From positions 102,765 to 166,764 of the IMG/VR virus record IMGVR_UViG_3300023174_000057: 64,000 bases of DNA. The stretch is one strand, 5' to 3'. Position numbers and translations under genes: made by a program. Shown piece by piece: positions 39,810-50,000 of the stretch (positions within the stretch are counted from its first letter, which is position 1; every line of letters starts with the position of its first letter). The DNA is from a virus. The notes beneath the pieces are model-generated. The model was not told the origin of the DNA, did no database searches, and worked only from the letters and a program-made list of their open reading frames with translations.

Positions 39810-41003
39810 TTGAGTGCCCCCGACACCACGTCCATGTACGGGGACCTCCTGCGGCTCCTCGTACCGGGGTTCCTCACGACCACCATCGAGCTAGAGGGAC
39901 ACCGCTTCGGGCTGCGTTCTCTGTCGCAGCCTGATCTCGACTTTTTGCGCCACTGCGTGCGGGAGGGTGATCCGGCGTGGCGGTATCACCTCGTGGCTCA
40001 CAGCCTGTGGATGGTGGACGGCCTCCCCCTGCTGGAGTCCAAAGGTATCGCCCACAAGGTGGCCCTCGACCACATCATGAAGGCGAGCAGGACGCTGGTC
40101 CGCGCGATGCTCGGCACCGCCTACGGGTTCTACACCCGGATGCGGGAGGCCAACTTCTACCTTGAGGCGTACCTGTACGAGGACGAGTCCCGGCGCTTGT
40201 GGCGGGGCCTCTCCAACGGGCAGTACCCCCTGCACACCAAGGCGGCGATCCCCGGAATCGAGCGGTTGGGCCAGAACTCTATTCAGTCGTCGTGGGTGTC
40301 TTGGAACCGTCTGGAGGACGAGAGAGACGCTCAGTCCTTCCACTGGTCGAACACCAAGGTGCTGGTGTCCCTTCAGTCCTACAAGGGCTACGAGAAGCTC
40401 CACGGGCGGGACCAGAGCCGGGAGCAGAGCGAGGACGCCCGTCGTCAGAGCGTGATCGAGAAGGCTCGGCAACGGTTCCGCCACGGCCCGGAGAAGACCA
40501 CCACGGGAGTCTCGCAGAGGTCGGACGTACAGCGGGTGAAGACACCCGAAGAACTTGAAGACGAGATGCGTCGGTGGATCGCGGGCGAGTTCGACGACCA
40601 CGACCAGATCGTGGAGGCGTACAAGAACCGCCTTCGCGACGAGCAGTTGGAGCGGGAGCGCCAGAAGGAAGCCTTTCTGGAAGATCTCCGCGCGCAACGG
40701 GCACAGGAGGAGGAGACCTTTGGGGTGTCCAAGCCCCTGCTGCGCCCCATCACCCCAGAGCAGATGGCCGTGCTGCGAGCGGGGCAACCCTCGTCCGGGG
40801 CGAAGTTCATCGCGGAGGCAGACCCCGTTTCTCGTACTTTCAACCGCTATCTACGACCGACCGTCGAGGCCGGGAACTTGAGCGTAGACGAAGCGGGCCG
40901 CATCATCGAGAGACCCCCCACCGTCGCGGCTCCTGCCCCGTCTCTCAACGAGCGGATAGCATCCCGAAAGGTCGTCCTCGATGCCGATGAAACTCAAGGT
41001 TGA
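39810..41003 (+). CDS. Tail assembly chaperone candidate, second part
   Basis: 397 residues if started at TTG 39810; ATG 39834 lacks a ribosome binding site. The gene follows the previous stop with no gap and in the same reading frame (AAG GGT TGA TTG), so readthrough of UGA could fuse the two. Helical N-terminal half (LDFLRHCVREGDPAWRYHLVAHSLWMVDG), then a long charged helix (KTPEELEDEMRRWI...) and a C-terminal helix (NERIASRKVVLDADE). Overlaps the tape measure gene by 23 bases. Confidence 0.5.
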   Translation: MSAPDTTSMYGDLLRLLVPGFLTTTIELEGHRFGLRSLSQPDLDFLRHCVREGDPAWRYHLVAHSLWMVDGLPLLESKGIAHKVALDHIMKASRTLVRAMLGTAYGFYTRMREANFYLEAYLYEDESRRLWRGLSNGQYPLHTKAAIPGIERLGQNSIQSSWVSWNRLEDERDAQSFHWSNTKVLVSLQSYKGYEKLHGRDQSREQSEDARRQSVIEKARQRFRHGPEKTTTGVSQRSDVQRVKTPEELEDEMRRWIAGEFDDHDQIVEAYKNRLRDEQLERERQKEAFLEDLRAQRAQEEETFGVSKPLLRPITPEQMAVLRAGQPSSGAKFIAEADPVSRTFNRYLRPTVEAGNLSVDEAGRIIERPPTVAAPAPSLNERIASRKVVLDADETQG

Positions 41004-44000
41004 GCTCGACTTCGACACCGCCAAGAGGGCGGCGAACAAGGCCAGCAAGGACATCGCTGAGGGTTTCAAGACCGCGATGGAGAGCGCCTTGGCCAACAAG
41101 GCGTTCCTCGGCCAGCGTCTCCGCGCGAACGAAGCGGTCATCCTCAAGTTCCAGAAGGACCTTGCCAACAAACAAATAGCACTGGAGGAGCGGGAGCGCG
41201 TCCGCAAGGAGAAGGCCGACAACCAGACCGCCGCCAAGCTCCACGCCCTTCGCACCAAGTACTTGGAGGATGAAGCCGCCGTTCAGGCAGAAACGGACGA
41301 GGATCGGAAAACCGCTCTCAAGGACCAGTTCGCTGAGACCAAGAGGCTCCGCGACCTGTACGAGGAGATCGAGCAGAGCTCTGAGCGGTTCAACGACAAC
41401 ACCCAAGGGATCGTCCGTGGGCTCCTCGCCAGCGCGAAGACCACCGAGAAGCTGACCAAGCGGATGGAGGCTGCGGCTGAGGCTGCGGATGACATCCAGA
41501 AGACGTTCGACAACCTGTCGGTTCAGAACCTCGGTGAGAACCTCACCGACGTGGCCGACAAGTTTGGCGACGCCCTCAAGAACGGCATCGACCTTGAGTC
41601 CATGTCGAAGGACCTCGGCAAGGGGATCGGCAAGGCCCTCGGCCAAGGGATGAAAGCCCTCGGGGGTGGTGGCGCGGGGATGATGGCGGCGGCGGGGGCT
41701 GTCGCTGGGGCCGTTGCGGGTCTCGGGCTACTCCTCGCGGCGTTTGTCGCCGTGGACAAGAAGGTCAAGGAGTTCAACAAGGACATCATCAAGACTCACG
41801 GCGCTCTGTCTCTCATGCGGATGGGTGGTGGAAACCTCAACCGAAGCCTTCAAGTCATCAAGCACACCGTCTCGGATCTGTCGGCCAACTTCGGCGTGAG
41901 CGAAACTGACGCCAAGGCTCTGTTCGACACGCTGGACAAGGGTGGCATCACCCTTGATCGTCTGACGCATGGGGCAAGAGACGCGGCGGATCAGCAGAGG
42001 GTGCTGAACCAAGCCCTGCGGGATATGCACTCCATCGCCAACGTCTTGGGGGTGGGTCTGTCGGACTATGCGAATGACCTCACAAACTACGTCAACGATC
42101 TCGCCTCGTCCACGCAGACGGTAAACGACTCGTTCGCTCAGATCGCGAAGATGGCCAGTGAGAGCGCCTTCGGAACCCGGCGGTTCTACTCAATGGTGAC
42201 TCAAGCCACGACGGGGCAGGCGGCGCTGAACGTGAGCCTAGAGCAGACAGGAGACCTCCTCCTACGGATGTCCAAGATCATGGGTGCAAAGAAGGCTGTG
42301 GAGGCTCTCGGTGCCGCTGCTGGGGACATGGGAGCTCTCTCTGCTCAAGACCGCATCAAGCACGTCATCCTTGGTGGCGCTAGAGGGCGACGGCGTGTCG
42401 GTGTCGAGGCTCGGCAACAAGCCTCGACGCTGGCCGGGGACGTGACCCGTGCGGGTAACGAGGGGATGAAAAATGCCCTCACTCAAGCACTGACTTCTGC
42501 GGGACTCACGGACAAGGGCATCTCAGAGGCCGTAAACGCTCGTGATCCGACGCGGCTGGTGAACGCTCTTGGGAAGCTGAACCAGAGCCAGCAAACCCGT
42601 CTCGTCGCACACCTCCGCGACCAAGGTACGGATGAGGCGAACGCTCTGGCTCGGAGACTCGACCAACAGGTCAGCCTCTCACGCGCCGCTGGTGGGAGTC
42701 TATCCGCGACCGTGAACGCAATGGAGACGTTCAGTGCGGGAGGGTCCATCGCCTACAAGCTGGACGAGGTAGAGAACCTTCTCGGTGGTCGCTTGGAGAA
42801 CCTCAACGCGACACAACGCGCCGCCGCCGAGAACCTCACGGGGATGTCGGGACATCAGTACGATGCCATGCGGGACTACTCTCGCGCTTTGCAGGGGAGC
42901 TTCGGCATCCTTGAGAGTCACATGGGGGAGAACGTCGAAGCGAATGCGGAGCTCGATAAGCACCTCGTGAAGATGTACGGGGCTACGATTAGAGACGGAA
43001 AGATCGTGTCCGCCCATTTGGATGCGAACGGGAACGTCGCCCGCGAGACGGGAGAGGAGATCACACGCGCCAACGACCTCTCCCAAGCCTACACACGGGC
43101 CACGGGCGACGACATCACAAAGCTCCGCGAGGAGACCACCTCCATCGCCTACCAGACGATGGACGCCACAACCTCCGTGGCAGACATCCTAGAAAACAAG
43201 GTCGCCATGTACATCCAACGTCTGTACGAGTGGGCAGACGGATGGCTGGGGCCGTTGTTGGCGAGGCTCCTCGAAGGGAGCGAGCGGGAGGCTTTTGAGC
43301 AGAAGAGGGCTACAGCGACCGTTTTTGAGAAAGAGATCGAAAAGCTCCAGAAGCAGAACGAGACAGAGCGGACGCAGATGGCCCGCCTGTCCGTGACCGC
43401 GACGAGTTCCACCAACTCAGAGGAGAGGGCGCGGGCCAATCAGGAGCTTCAACAACTCCAGCAACGGCAAACTCGACGCACCCAGCAGATCCAAGGCTAT
43501 CGCGAAGCCACTCAACGGGTCCGTGAGGGTAACACCTACGACACCCGCAATGTGGCGGTTCAGTACGATGACAAACAGTCTCAGCGGGAAGAGGCTCAAG
43601 TACGAGGCCCACGCGGAGAAGGTGGTGCGGGGGCTTTTGCCGCTGGTAGGTCCACGAGCGGTCAAACTATCAAACGGACGATGAACTTTGCCTCTCACGA
43701 GGAGGCTCAGGCTTACATCCGCGCGCATCCAGAACAGAAAGCCCGGATTATCGGGGAAACTCAGATTTCCGCTGCGGATGCTCTACGCCGTGTTCAAGAA
43801 CGCATGGGCATGACCGCTGAAGAGCGTGCAGGTGTCGCAGCGCCCGCTGCGGGGGCTGCGCCCGCTGCTGCCCCGACGACCCCCACTGCACCCACTCCAG
43901 CGAGGCCGACGCCCACCGCGCCTACCACCACGACGGCGGCACCCACGGCTACACCTACACCTGCTCGCCCAGCGCCCACCGCCCCCGCTGCACCCGCGAC

Positions 44001-44616
44001 CCCCGCCCAACAAGCTCGCGATCCCGGTGCCGTGGCCACACAGGACGCAGCGGACGAACAGCGCCAGCGGGATGATCGGGACCGACGTGAACGGCAACGC
44101 ACCGAGCAACAGCGCCAGCGCGATGCCGAGAGACTCCTCAAGGGCAAAGACCTTGGGGACGGGCTGGCAACGAGCCGTCTCCCTGACGCCATCGCGGAGG
44201 CCGACGCCAAGATGCGCCTCACGGAGGCCCTCTTCAAGGAGGGCAAGAGCGAGGATGACATCGCCCGAATTCTCAGGGGTGAGAACCTTTCGGACACAGA
44301 CCGAGCGGGCACAGAGTCGGGCAACCTCGTGAAGTCACTGGGCCTTCGCCGCTCACAGGTCCACCAAGCCCAAGAGGACTTCATCTACCAGAACCGTGGT
44401 GGCCAATCCATCGTCACCCCGATCAGTTCGCAGGACAGCGTCATCGGGGCCAAGCCCGGTGGTGCCCTGTCCAACCTTGCGGGGCGCGCGGGAGGTGCCG
44501 GGAACGTGAACATCCACATCAACGGTGGCGACGAGCGCCGGGTGTTTGAGGTGGTCAAGCGGGCCATCCAGCAAGCCGGGATCACCCCGAACCGTGTCCC
44601 GGCGGGAGGCACCTGA
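40981..44616 (+). CDS. Tape measure protein
   Basis: 1211 residues. Long coiled coils at about 1-180 (KQIALEERERVRKEKADNQTAAK), a hydrophobic segment GMMAAAGAVAGAVAGLGLLLA at about 230-250, more helices to about 690, then a Pro/Thr/Ala-rich linker near 950-1020 (PTTPTAPTPARPTPTAP) and a charged helical end. This layout is that of phage tape measure proteins, which set tail length at about 1.5 angstroms per residue and help DNA pass the inner membrane; a tail near 180 nm follows. Start ATG 40981 (ATG 40987 also possible). Its stop overlaps the next start (TGATG). Confidence 0.88.
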   Translation: MPMKLKVELDFDTAKRAANKASKDIAEGFKTAMESALANKAFLGQRLRANEAVILKFQKDLANKQIALEERERVRKEKADNQTAAKLHALRTKYLEDEAAVQAETDEDRKTALKDQFAETKRLRDLYEEIEQSSERFNDNTQGIVRGLLASAKTTEKLTKRMEAAAEAADDIQKTFDNLSVQNLGENLTDVADKFGDALKNGIDLESMSKDLGKGIGKALGQGMKALGGGGAGMMAAAGAVAGAVAGLGLLLAAFVAVDKKVKEFNKDIIKTHGALSLMRMGGGNLNRSLQVIKHTVSDLSANFGVSETDAKALFDTLDKGGITLDRLTHGARDAADQQRVLNQALRDMHSIANVLGVGLSDYANDLTNYVNDLASSTQTVNDSFAQIAKMASESAFGTRRFYSMVTQATTGQAALNVSLEQTGDLLLRMSKIMGAKKAVEALGAAAGDMGALSAQDRIKHVILGGARGRRRVGVEARQQASTLAGDVTRAGNEGMKNALTQALTSAGLTDKGISEAVNARDPTRLVNALGKLNQSQQTRLVAHLRDQGTDEANALARRLDQQVSLSRAAGGSLSATVNAMETFSAGGSIAYKLDEVENLLGGRLENLNATQRAAAENLTGMSGHQYDAMRDYSRALQGSFGILESHMGENVEANAELDKHLVKMYGATIRDGKIVSAHLDANGNVARETGEEITRANDLSQAYTRATGDDITKLREETTSIAYQTMDATTSVADILENKVAMYIQRLYEWADGWLGPLLARLLEGSEREAFEQKRATATVFEKEIEKLQKQNETERTQMARLSVTATSSTNSEERARANQELQQLQQRQTRRTQQIQGYREATQRVREGNTYDTRNVAVQYDDKQSQREEAQVRGPRGEGGAGAFAAGRSTSGQTIKRTMNFASHEEAQAYIRAHPEQKARIIGETQISAADALRRVQERMGMTAEERAGVAAPAAGAAPAAAPTTPTAPTPARPTPTAPTTTTAAPTATPTPARPAPTAPAAPATPAQQARDPGAVATQDAADEQRQRDDRDRRERQRTEQQRQRDAERLLKGKDLGDGLATSRLPDAIAEADAKMRLTEALFKEGKSEDDIARILRGENLSDTDRAGTESGNLVKSLGLRRSQVHQAQEDFIYQNRGGQSIVTPISSQDSVIGAKPGGALSNLAGRAGGAGNVNIHINGGDERRVFEVVKRAIQQAGITPNRVPAGGT

Positions 44617-45692
44617 TGCCCAGCCAGTACATGATCAAGTCGGCGTTTCAGTCGCCCCTCGACGCCTACGACGGGAGCGGGAAGCGCCCGGTGGTGTTCG
44701 ACATCATCGGCCCCGACCGGGTGACTTCTCTGCTCCCCGACGACCTCCGTCTGGTCCTCCACGCCAACCCTCAGTCAATGGCGTTCACCTACGCCAAGAC
44801 GATCTCGCGTCAGCAGACCCTCGCGGGCTACGTCGAGACGCACTGGGGGAGCAACCCCACGGAGATCTCCTTCACGATGACCACGGGCGGCTTCATGCGC
44901 CTGTACTCGGGCCTGTCCTACACGACGGGGCCGACGCCCTCCAACGACCTGATCCAGCCCGCCAGCATGAAGGCTGTGGACGTGCGGGGCACCCGCCGGG
45001 ACACCATCGCCTACGACAAATTCTTGGATATGCTGGCCCTGTTTCACAACAACGGGGCCGTCTACGACAGCCGTGGGACCATCGCCTTCCAAGGGCAAAT
45101 CCTCTGCACCTACGACGAGGGGTCGTGGTGGGGGTGGTTCACGAGCTTCTCCGTGGACGAGACCGCCGACAAGCCCTACCAGTTCACCCTCAACGCGAGC
45201 TTCACGGTCGAGCGAGAGCTCCACCGCACCAAGAGCGTCTACGTCCCACGGGACGTGACGCGTGGCCCGACCTCCCAAGGACCGAGTGCCGGGACGACGG
45301 GCGGGGGCACGGCGCAAGATCCAGACTTCCTCCGTCAGGTCACGGGTAGCGATTTGGACTTCCTCGACCAAGAAGAGAACTTGACAGGGGACGCCAACCA
45401 GCAGGTGCCGACGCCCGCCAACCGTGAACGGGGTACTTCTCGCACGCCCGGGACGGGTGGTCGCGCCACCAGTGGTCGCACTAGCACTAGCAGCAGTGGT
45501 GGCGGTAGCGGCACCCGAAGTAGCAATCGAGGGACGACCAACACGGGTGGTCCCTCCTATTCGGGGGGTGCTTCAGCGAGCACCTCGCGCCCCAACCCGT
45601 CACCGCAAGCGCCCAACGGTGGGCAAGCTACGTTCTCTTCTTCCTCTTCCGCCCCCTCTGAAAACCAATCACGGGCGCTAACCAGCGGTTGA
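44616..45692 (+). CDS. Baseplate protein of tube-initiator type
   Basis: 358 residues, following tape measure with GGGAGG before ATG. Residues 30-210 contain LVLHANPQSMAFTYAKTISRQQTLAGYVETHWGSNPTEISF ... FTMTTGG, a pattern I associate with baseplate hub or tube-initiator proteins of large myoviruses, in which an NP turn precedes a long strand. The 45700 gene shares it. C-terminal 110 residues are Ser/Gly/Thr-rich and low complexity. Probably connects the tape measure end to the hub. Confidence 0.6.
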   Translation: MPSQYMIKSAFQSPLDAYDGSGKRPVVFDIIGPDRVTSLLPDDLRLVLHANPQSMAFTYAKTISRQQTLAGYVETHWGSNPTEISFTMTTGGFMRLYSGLSYTTGPTPSNDLIQPASMKAVDVRGTRRDTIAYDKFLDMLALFHNNGAVYDSRGTIAFQGQILCTYDEGSWWGWFTSFSVDETADKPYQFTLNASFTVERELHRTKSVYVPRDVTRGPTSQGPSAGTTGGGTAQDPDFLRQVTGSDLDFLDQEENLTGDANQQVPTPANRERGTSRTPGTGGRATSGRTSTSSSGGGSGTRSSNRGTTNTGGPSYSGGASASTSRPNPSPQAPNGGQATFSSSSSAPSENQSRALTSG

Positions 45693-45699
45693 GAAGCAC

Positions 45700-47004
45700 A
45701 TGGCGAAACAAGTCCACCAGCCCGCCGCGCTCTTCGCAGGTATCCCTGATGTCGTCGGCACCTCCACGGGGGTCACCTTTGGTCGCGCCATCGACGTGCA
45801 GGAGGGCATCCCCCTCTACGGGTCGAGGTCGTACCTCCGCACCTACTCGCCGTTCGTCATCCGGGTGGTGCTCCCCAGCATCATCGGTGGCGACCAGAGC
45901 ACCCTGCTCCAGACGCAGCTTGCCCCCGAACGGCAACCTCCCGCTCCCGAGGCCCCCACGGTGCGGTCGAGTAATCGCGCCGTCACCTACTCACAGGCCA
46001 TGCAGGGTCCGCGTGTGGACCCCACGGGCATCGGCGCGTACCAGAGGTTGGTGCGGAGCGGGGAGGCCCTCCCCGGCCTCTCGGAGGCGTCTGAGGGGTC
46101 GCTGGAGGACGCCTACAACCAAGCCCTCTTCCAGCAACAGTTCTCGGAGCAGCAACGGAATGTCAGCACCGCGCCCGCGTCCACCCGCAACGGTGGTGAG
46201 ACCCCGGCGCTCACCAACGACACGACGGCGCTGTCTCTAGCCCTCCAGATCAAGCGCCTGTCGAAGATCCCACCTCTCCTCATGCTCGTCAACCCGTCGA
46301 GCATGAAGGTGGCCTACGCCAAGATCGCCCAGTTTCAGAACCGCAATCGGTACGGGTACGTCTACGAGGCGTGGGGCGAGGAGATGCCCAAGCTCTCCTT
46401 CACGTTCAAGATCGGGGCGTACATCGCAGGGCTGAACAGCCCCACCCAACAGGGCTCCGTGGTGTCGGGCCTCCAGCGGGCGTCCCGCAACGACAGCGCC
46501 TCGTGGCAGCAACTCATGAACCTCCTCGCCCTCTTCCAAGGCGGGACGTACTTGCAGGACACGGAGCAGAACACCCGCGCCTTCCCAATGGTCGGTAACC
46601 TCGCCATCGAGTACGACCAGATGGTGTACGTCGGGCACATGGAGAACTTCACCTTCACCGACGACGAGGGCCACCCTCACGGCGGCATCGAAGTGGGCAT
46701 CGAGTTCGTGGCCAACAAGGTCTTCGACCTCGCGCCCCAGCCCGGGGAAATCGGCCCTCTCCGTGCGCCGTCCAATCCCGAACCGAGGGACCACGGTGGC
46801 CGAGGCTTCCTCGCCCGCACGGGATCGGGGTCGAGCTTGTCCCTGTTCCGTATGCCCGGTATTGGTGGGGACTCGTCAATCACTACGGACATCAACCGCG
46901 CGTGGGTGAGCGCCACTCAAGAAGCTCCAGCAGTCGCCCCCGGCACGGTGTCAGGTCTCGGCGGTGGTAACTCCGAGTCCATTGTGTTCTCGCGGAGGCG
47001 TTGA
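45700..47004 (+). CDS. Baseplate protein, paralogue of 44616 gene
   Basis: 434 residues. Shares the pattern LMLVNPSSMKVAYAKI ... YEAWGEEMPKLSFTFKIGAYIAG and then SASWQQLMNLLALFQGG, with the preceding gene's LVLHANPQSM and DKFLDMLALFHNNG, so the two are related. A Pro/Ser-rich N-terminal part and a Gly/Ser end surround the domain. Likely a baseplate ring subunit. Short gap to both neighbours. Confidence 0.6.
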   Translation: MAKQVHQPAALFAGIPDVVGTSTGVTFGRAIDVQEGIPLYGSRSYLRTYSPFVIRVVLPSIIGGDQSTLLQTQLAPERQPPAPEAPTVRSSNRAVTYSQAMQGPRVDPTGIGAYQRLVRSGEALPGLSEASEGSLEDAYNQALFQQQFSEQQRNVSTAPASTRNGGETPALTNDTTALSLALQIKRLSKIPPLLMLVNPSSMKVAYAKIAQFQNRNRYGYVYEAWGEEMPKLSFTFKIGAYIAGLNSPTQQGSVVSGLQRASRNDSASWQQLMNLLALFQGGTYLQDTEQNTRAFPMVGNLAIEYDQMVYVGHMENFTFTDDEGHPHGGIEVGIEFVANKVFDLAPQPGEIGPLRAPSNPEPRDHGGRGFLARTGSGSSLSLFRMPGIGGDSSITTDINRAWVSATQEAPAVAPGTVSGLGGGNSESIVFSRRR

Positions 47005-47005
47005 C

Positions 47006-50000
47006 GTGTCCATTCAAAATCGCCCTTACGTTGGCACTTGGGCCGCGAACAAGCGCAACGTCGTCCAGTGGACGCCTGACTTTTTGGTGTACCTCAACGG
47101 AGACACCTCCCTCCCGGGGTGCAACGTCTGCCACCACAACATCAACCTCAACGAGTTCATCAACTCGATCTCCGTGGACTTCTCGACGGAGCCCGGTGCG
47201 TCGAACTGCTCGTTGGCCTTGGCGATCCCGCGCCATTACGGGGACTCGATCTTCCGCGACGGCAACACCCTGCTGCGACCGGGGCTGGAGGTCCACGTCT
47301 ACTTCCGGGGCTACTTCCCGATGAAGGGGCTCCCTTCGCCCAACTCGCAGCCCGTGGCGGGGATCAACCTCTCGGACATCCCCCAGTACCCGTACTACCC
47401 CGTGTTCCACGGCGTCGTCACGAACGTCACCCAGAGCTACTCCGGGGGATTCTACACGGCGAATATGTCCTGCAACGGGATGCTGCACTTCTGGGAGTTC
47501 CAGAAGCTATCCGGCGCAGAGGGCGGCTCCTTCTTCGGCGCGCGGCCCGACAACAGCGGCATCCGCACCACCATCAGCGGTCACCCCATGACGGGCATGA
47601 CCCCCTACGCGATCATCTACAACCTCTACCGGGACACCGCTGGCATCGCGGATGGCGTGGGCTTCGCTCTCTCGTCGCGCACGAACTACGGCGCGGTCAA
47701 CAGCACCACGAATGACCCCCTGTACGCCCTCACCCTGCGCTACTGGGAGCAGCGGTTCCGCAACAAGATCTACGGACTGCGGATGCACGGTGCTTCGGGG
47801 CAGTTGTTCACGGCCTCGCAGCAAGCCTACCTGTCCATGTACAACACCAACAGCTATGGTGGGTCGGCGGGCACGGCGAACATCAGCGGGTCGGCGGCGA
47901 CGCCCAACACCAACATCTGGGCGCAGGACCCCGCCCTCCTCCTTGGGCTGCGCGTCCGGGGTGCAGACGGACGGGTGCTCCGTCAAGCTGACACCCGACT
48001 GCTCGCGTCGGGCAACGGTCGCGACCAGATCGGTCTGGACGTGTCCAACCTCCAAGCGTACCCGACGAACGTCGGCAGCTACGGCAACGTCAACCTCTGG
48101 GAGTCCACCTACGAGACCAAGATGGCCGTCGCCGGGGCGGTGACGCAGGTCAGCGGCTACGAGTTCTTTCAAGACTGCGACGGTGACCTCGTCTTCAAGC
48201 CGCCGCTGTACAACCTCGACACCTCTTCGTCCCGGGTCTACCGCATCGAGCCCGAGGACATCGTCTCCCTCACGCTCACGGAGGCAGAGCCCCAAGCCAC
48301 CTACTGCATCGTGAAAGGCGGGGCGTTCAGCAACATCCAAGGGGTGATGGACGAGTCCCAGTTTGGGATGCGGTCCACTTACGTTGACTACAAGCTCGTG
48401 GCGCAGTTTGGCTGGAAGGAAGCCAGCGTCGAGAGCCACTACTTCACCGACCCCAAGGCCGCGTTCTTCTTCGCGATCAACCACTTGGACCGCACGAACG
48501 CCGGGACGAACTCTGGCAACGTGGTGATCCCGCTGCGCCCTGAGATCCGTGTGGGCTACCCGGTGTACATCGCCCACATCGACTGCTTCTACTACGTCAC
48601 GGCGGTGGCCCACTCGTTCAACCTTGGCGGGGAATGCACCACCACCCTCACGCTCACGGCGCGGCGCAGGAAGTTCTTGGCCCCGGCGTCGGAGTCATCC
48701 GTGAGAAACGGTGCCACGGCGTCGGATGCCACCCTCTCGCAGATCGACCTCTCCAAGACGGCCAACCCGGTGCTGGCCCTTCAGAAGTTGGACGAGAGCG
48801 GTGTCCCGCGACTGATTGGGTTCCCGAACGTGGTGATGGCTATCGACCCGACCACCATCAACCCGCTCTTCTCTGTCTCGGGCTTCCAAGCCTTGGACCG
48901 GGAGCTCCGGGGGACAGGTCGAAATGGTGCGCGCACGGAAGCGGACAATGACCGACGACGACTGTTCGTCTGGCAGTTCATCCAGCAGATGCTCACGCGC
49001 CGACCCCCGCTGCTCTCGCCCGCCGATCAGGTGCAGGAACCCTCAAACCAACCGCCCCCCACGACGGACTTCCTCGCTCGGAATCAGTCCCAGACGTACG
49101 TCGTTGCGGGCCTCCCCGGCGGCGCGAACGGTGCCACGGTATCCACGGGTTTCGTCGTGTCCGTGTCGGACATCCAGACCGCCCTTGAGGTCTACCAGAC
49201 CACACGATCTCGCGCCCGTGAAGCCCGATCCGAACTCCAGCGGCGGATCATCGCCCAGCAGCAAATTCTCCGTGCGAGGAACAGCACGCCTCAAGCACAA
49301 GAACAAGCTCGGATCGAAACGGGGAGGCTTCAGGGGCGAATCACAACCCTCAACTCCAACTTCGACTTCGTGTCGGCACAGCCCGCCAACGACGTGGTCC
49401 GTTCGTACTACAGCAGCTACAACACCCTTGCGGGGGTGGTCAACGAGGTCACGACCAACCAGCCGAATCGCTTGCAAACGACGGCGGTGTCCAACCGTCT
49501 GAGCATCACGGACAACGCCGGGAAGGTCATCCTCATGTCCTACCTGATCGGGCAGTTCCGCGTGCCCCAAGGTAGCTCCGGGGACATCCAGACGGACCCT
49601 TCGGGCACGGTCAACCAGAGTGCCAACCTCCTCCAGCACCTCTCTGACCGCAAGGCGAGCCTCAACCTCACGGTGCCGGGGTACTACAGGTACTACTCGG
49701 CGTCGCATCCCAATCCCGACCAGCAGGGCTACCTCCCCATCTCCCGCGAGGTGCTTCTTGGTGGTCAAGCCGAGACGATTCAGTCCGTCCCTGTGGGAGC
49801 GTCGGTCAGCCGCGAGGGCAGGATCATCGGGCGAACCTCACGCGAGGTGGCCTACCAAGAGACCCACCTCACGGGCCAACAGGCAGCGGCGTACATCATC
49901 CAAGCGTGGCGGCAACTCCACAACGGGCAGAGCCCACCGAATGGTGTCGCGCAACTTCTGGTGTCTCAGTGGGCACTGGAGACGGGCACCGGACGGCGGA

